40,284 nucleotides of DNA, from assembly GCF_008123965.1 (NCBI RefSeq), contig NZ_VSTH01000113.1:1-40284 (forward strand), given 5' to 3'. The notes beneath the pieces are model-generated. The model did not search any database. It was not told the DNA's origin and saw only the letters and a program-made list of their open reading frames with translations. Made by a program: the position numbers and the translations under genes. Positions 40,257 through 40,284 of the stretch are shown here, in pieces. The DNA comes from Bradyrhizobium hipponense. Its GTDB lineage: Bacteria > Pseudomonadota > Alphaproteobacteria > Rhizobiales > Xanthobacteraceae. Every line of letters begins with the position of its first letter. Position 1 is the first letter of the stretch.

Positions 40257-40284
40257 ATTCAGTCCTGTAGCAACCATTAAAGCA

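Overview
The window is high-GC, densely coded alphaproteobacterial chromosome. It most resembles Bradyrhizobium or a close Bradyrhizobiaceae relative. The reasons are the acpXL/fabF2XL/fabF1XL/lpxXL cluster for very-long-chain acylation of lipid A, two tandem kup genes, a psd-pssA phospholipid pair, and several kinds of intergenic palindromic repeat that I recognise from Bradyrhizobium genomes. I see no rRNA, tRNA, CRISPR array, IS transposase or phage gene.

Layout. 1-7.1 kb is housekeeping: a VOC protein, a LOG-type nucleotide phosphoribohydrolase, an Atm1-type ABC exporter, psd and pssA, an RraA-like protein, a small membrane protein and an SDR oxidoreductase. 7.3-9.0 kb holds a motA/motB-type stator pair. 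9.2-13.2 kb holds two kup potassium transporters in tandem. 13.3-16.0 kb holds a rhodanese, an aminotransferase and a PotF-like polyamine-binding protein. At 16.1-16.5 kb is a DUF433 antitoxin-like gene followed by the decayed C-terminal stump of its usual DUF5615 PIN-like partner. 16.5-20.7 kb (minus strand) is the acpXL-fabZ-fabF2-fabF1-lpxXL operon. 20.9-26.3 kb holds poorly characterised genes: two small membrane proteins, a ParB-like protein, an anchored hypothetical protein, an AhpD-like protein and a HerA-like ATPase.

26.6-40.3 kb is the accessory and most interesting part. A VOC-type extradiol dioxygenase has a strong palindrome over its promoter and converges tail to tail with a NicAB-type two-component dehydrogenase. 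NicA is the [2Fe-2S] subunit. NicB fuses a molybdopterin subunit, one membrane helix and three c-type heme motifs. Divergent from nicAB, across a 266-bp region with two palindromic operators, runs a long operon. It encodes a 6-hydroxynicotinate reductase-like Fe-S protein, a UPF0280 (ApbE-fold) protein, a DUF1185 protein, a complete Liv-type ABC importer with a fused LivH-LivM permease, and a MarR regulator.

I read this as one regulated system that imports an N-heteroaromatic acid (best guess nicotinate), hydroxylates it with electrons passed to the respiratory chain, then reduces the ring rather than oxygenating it. The UPF0280 and DUF1185 proteins are candidates for flavin maturation and for ring opening. 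The pathway assignment is inference from family recognition and gene order; no database search was possible.
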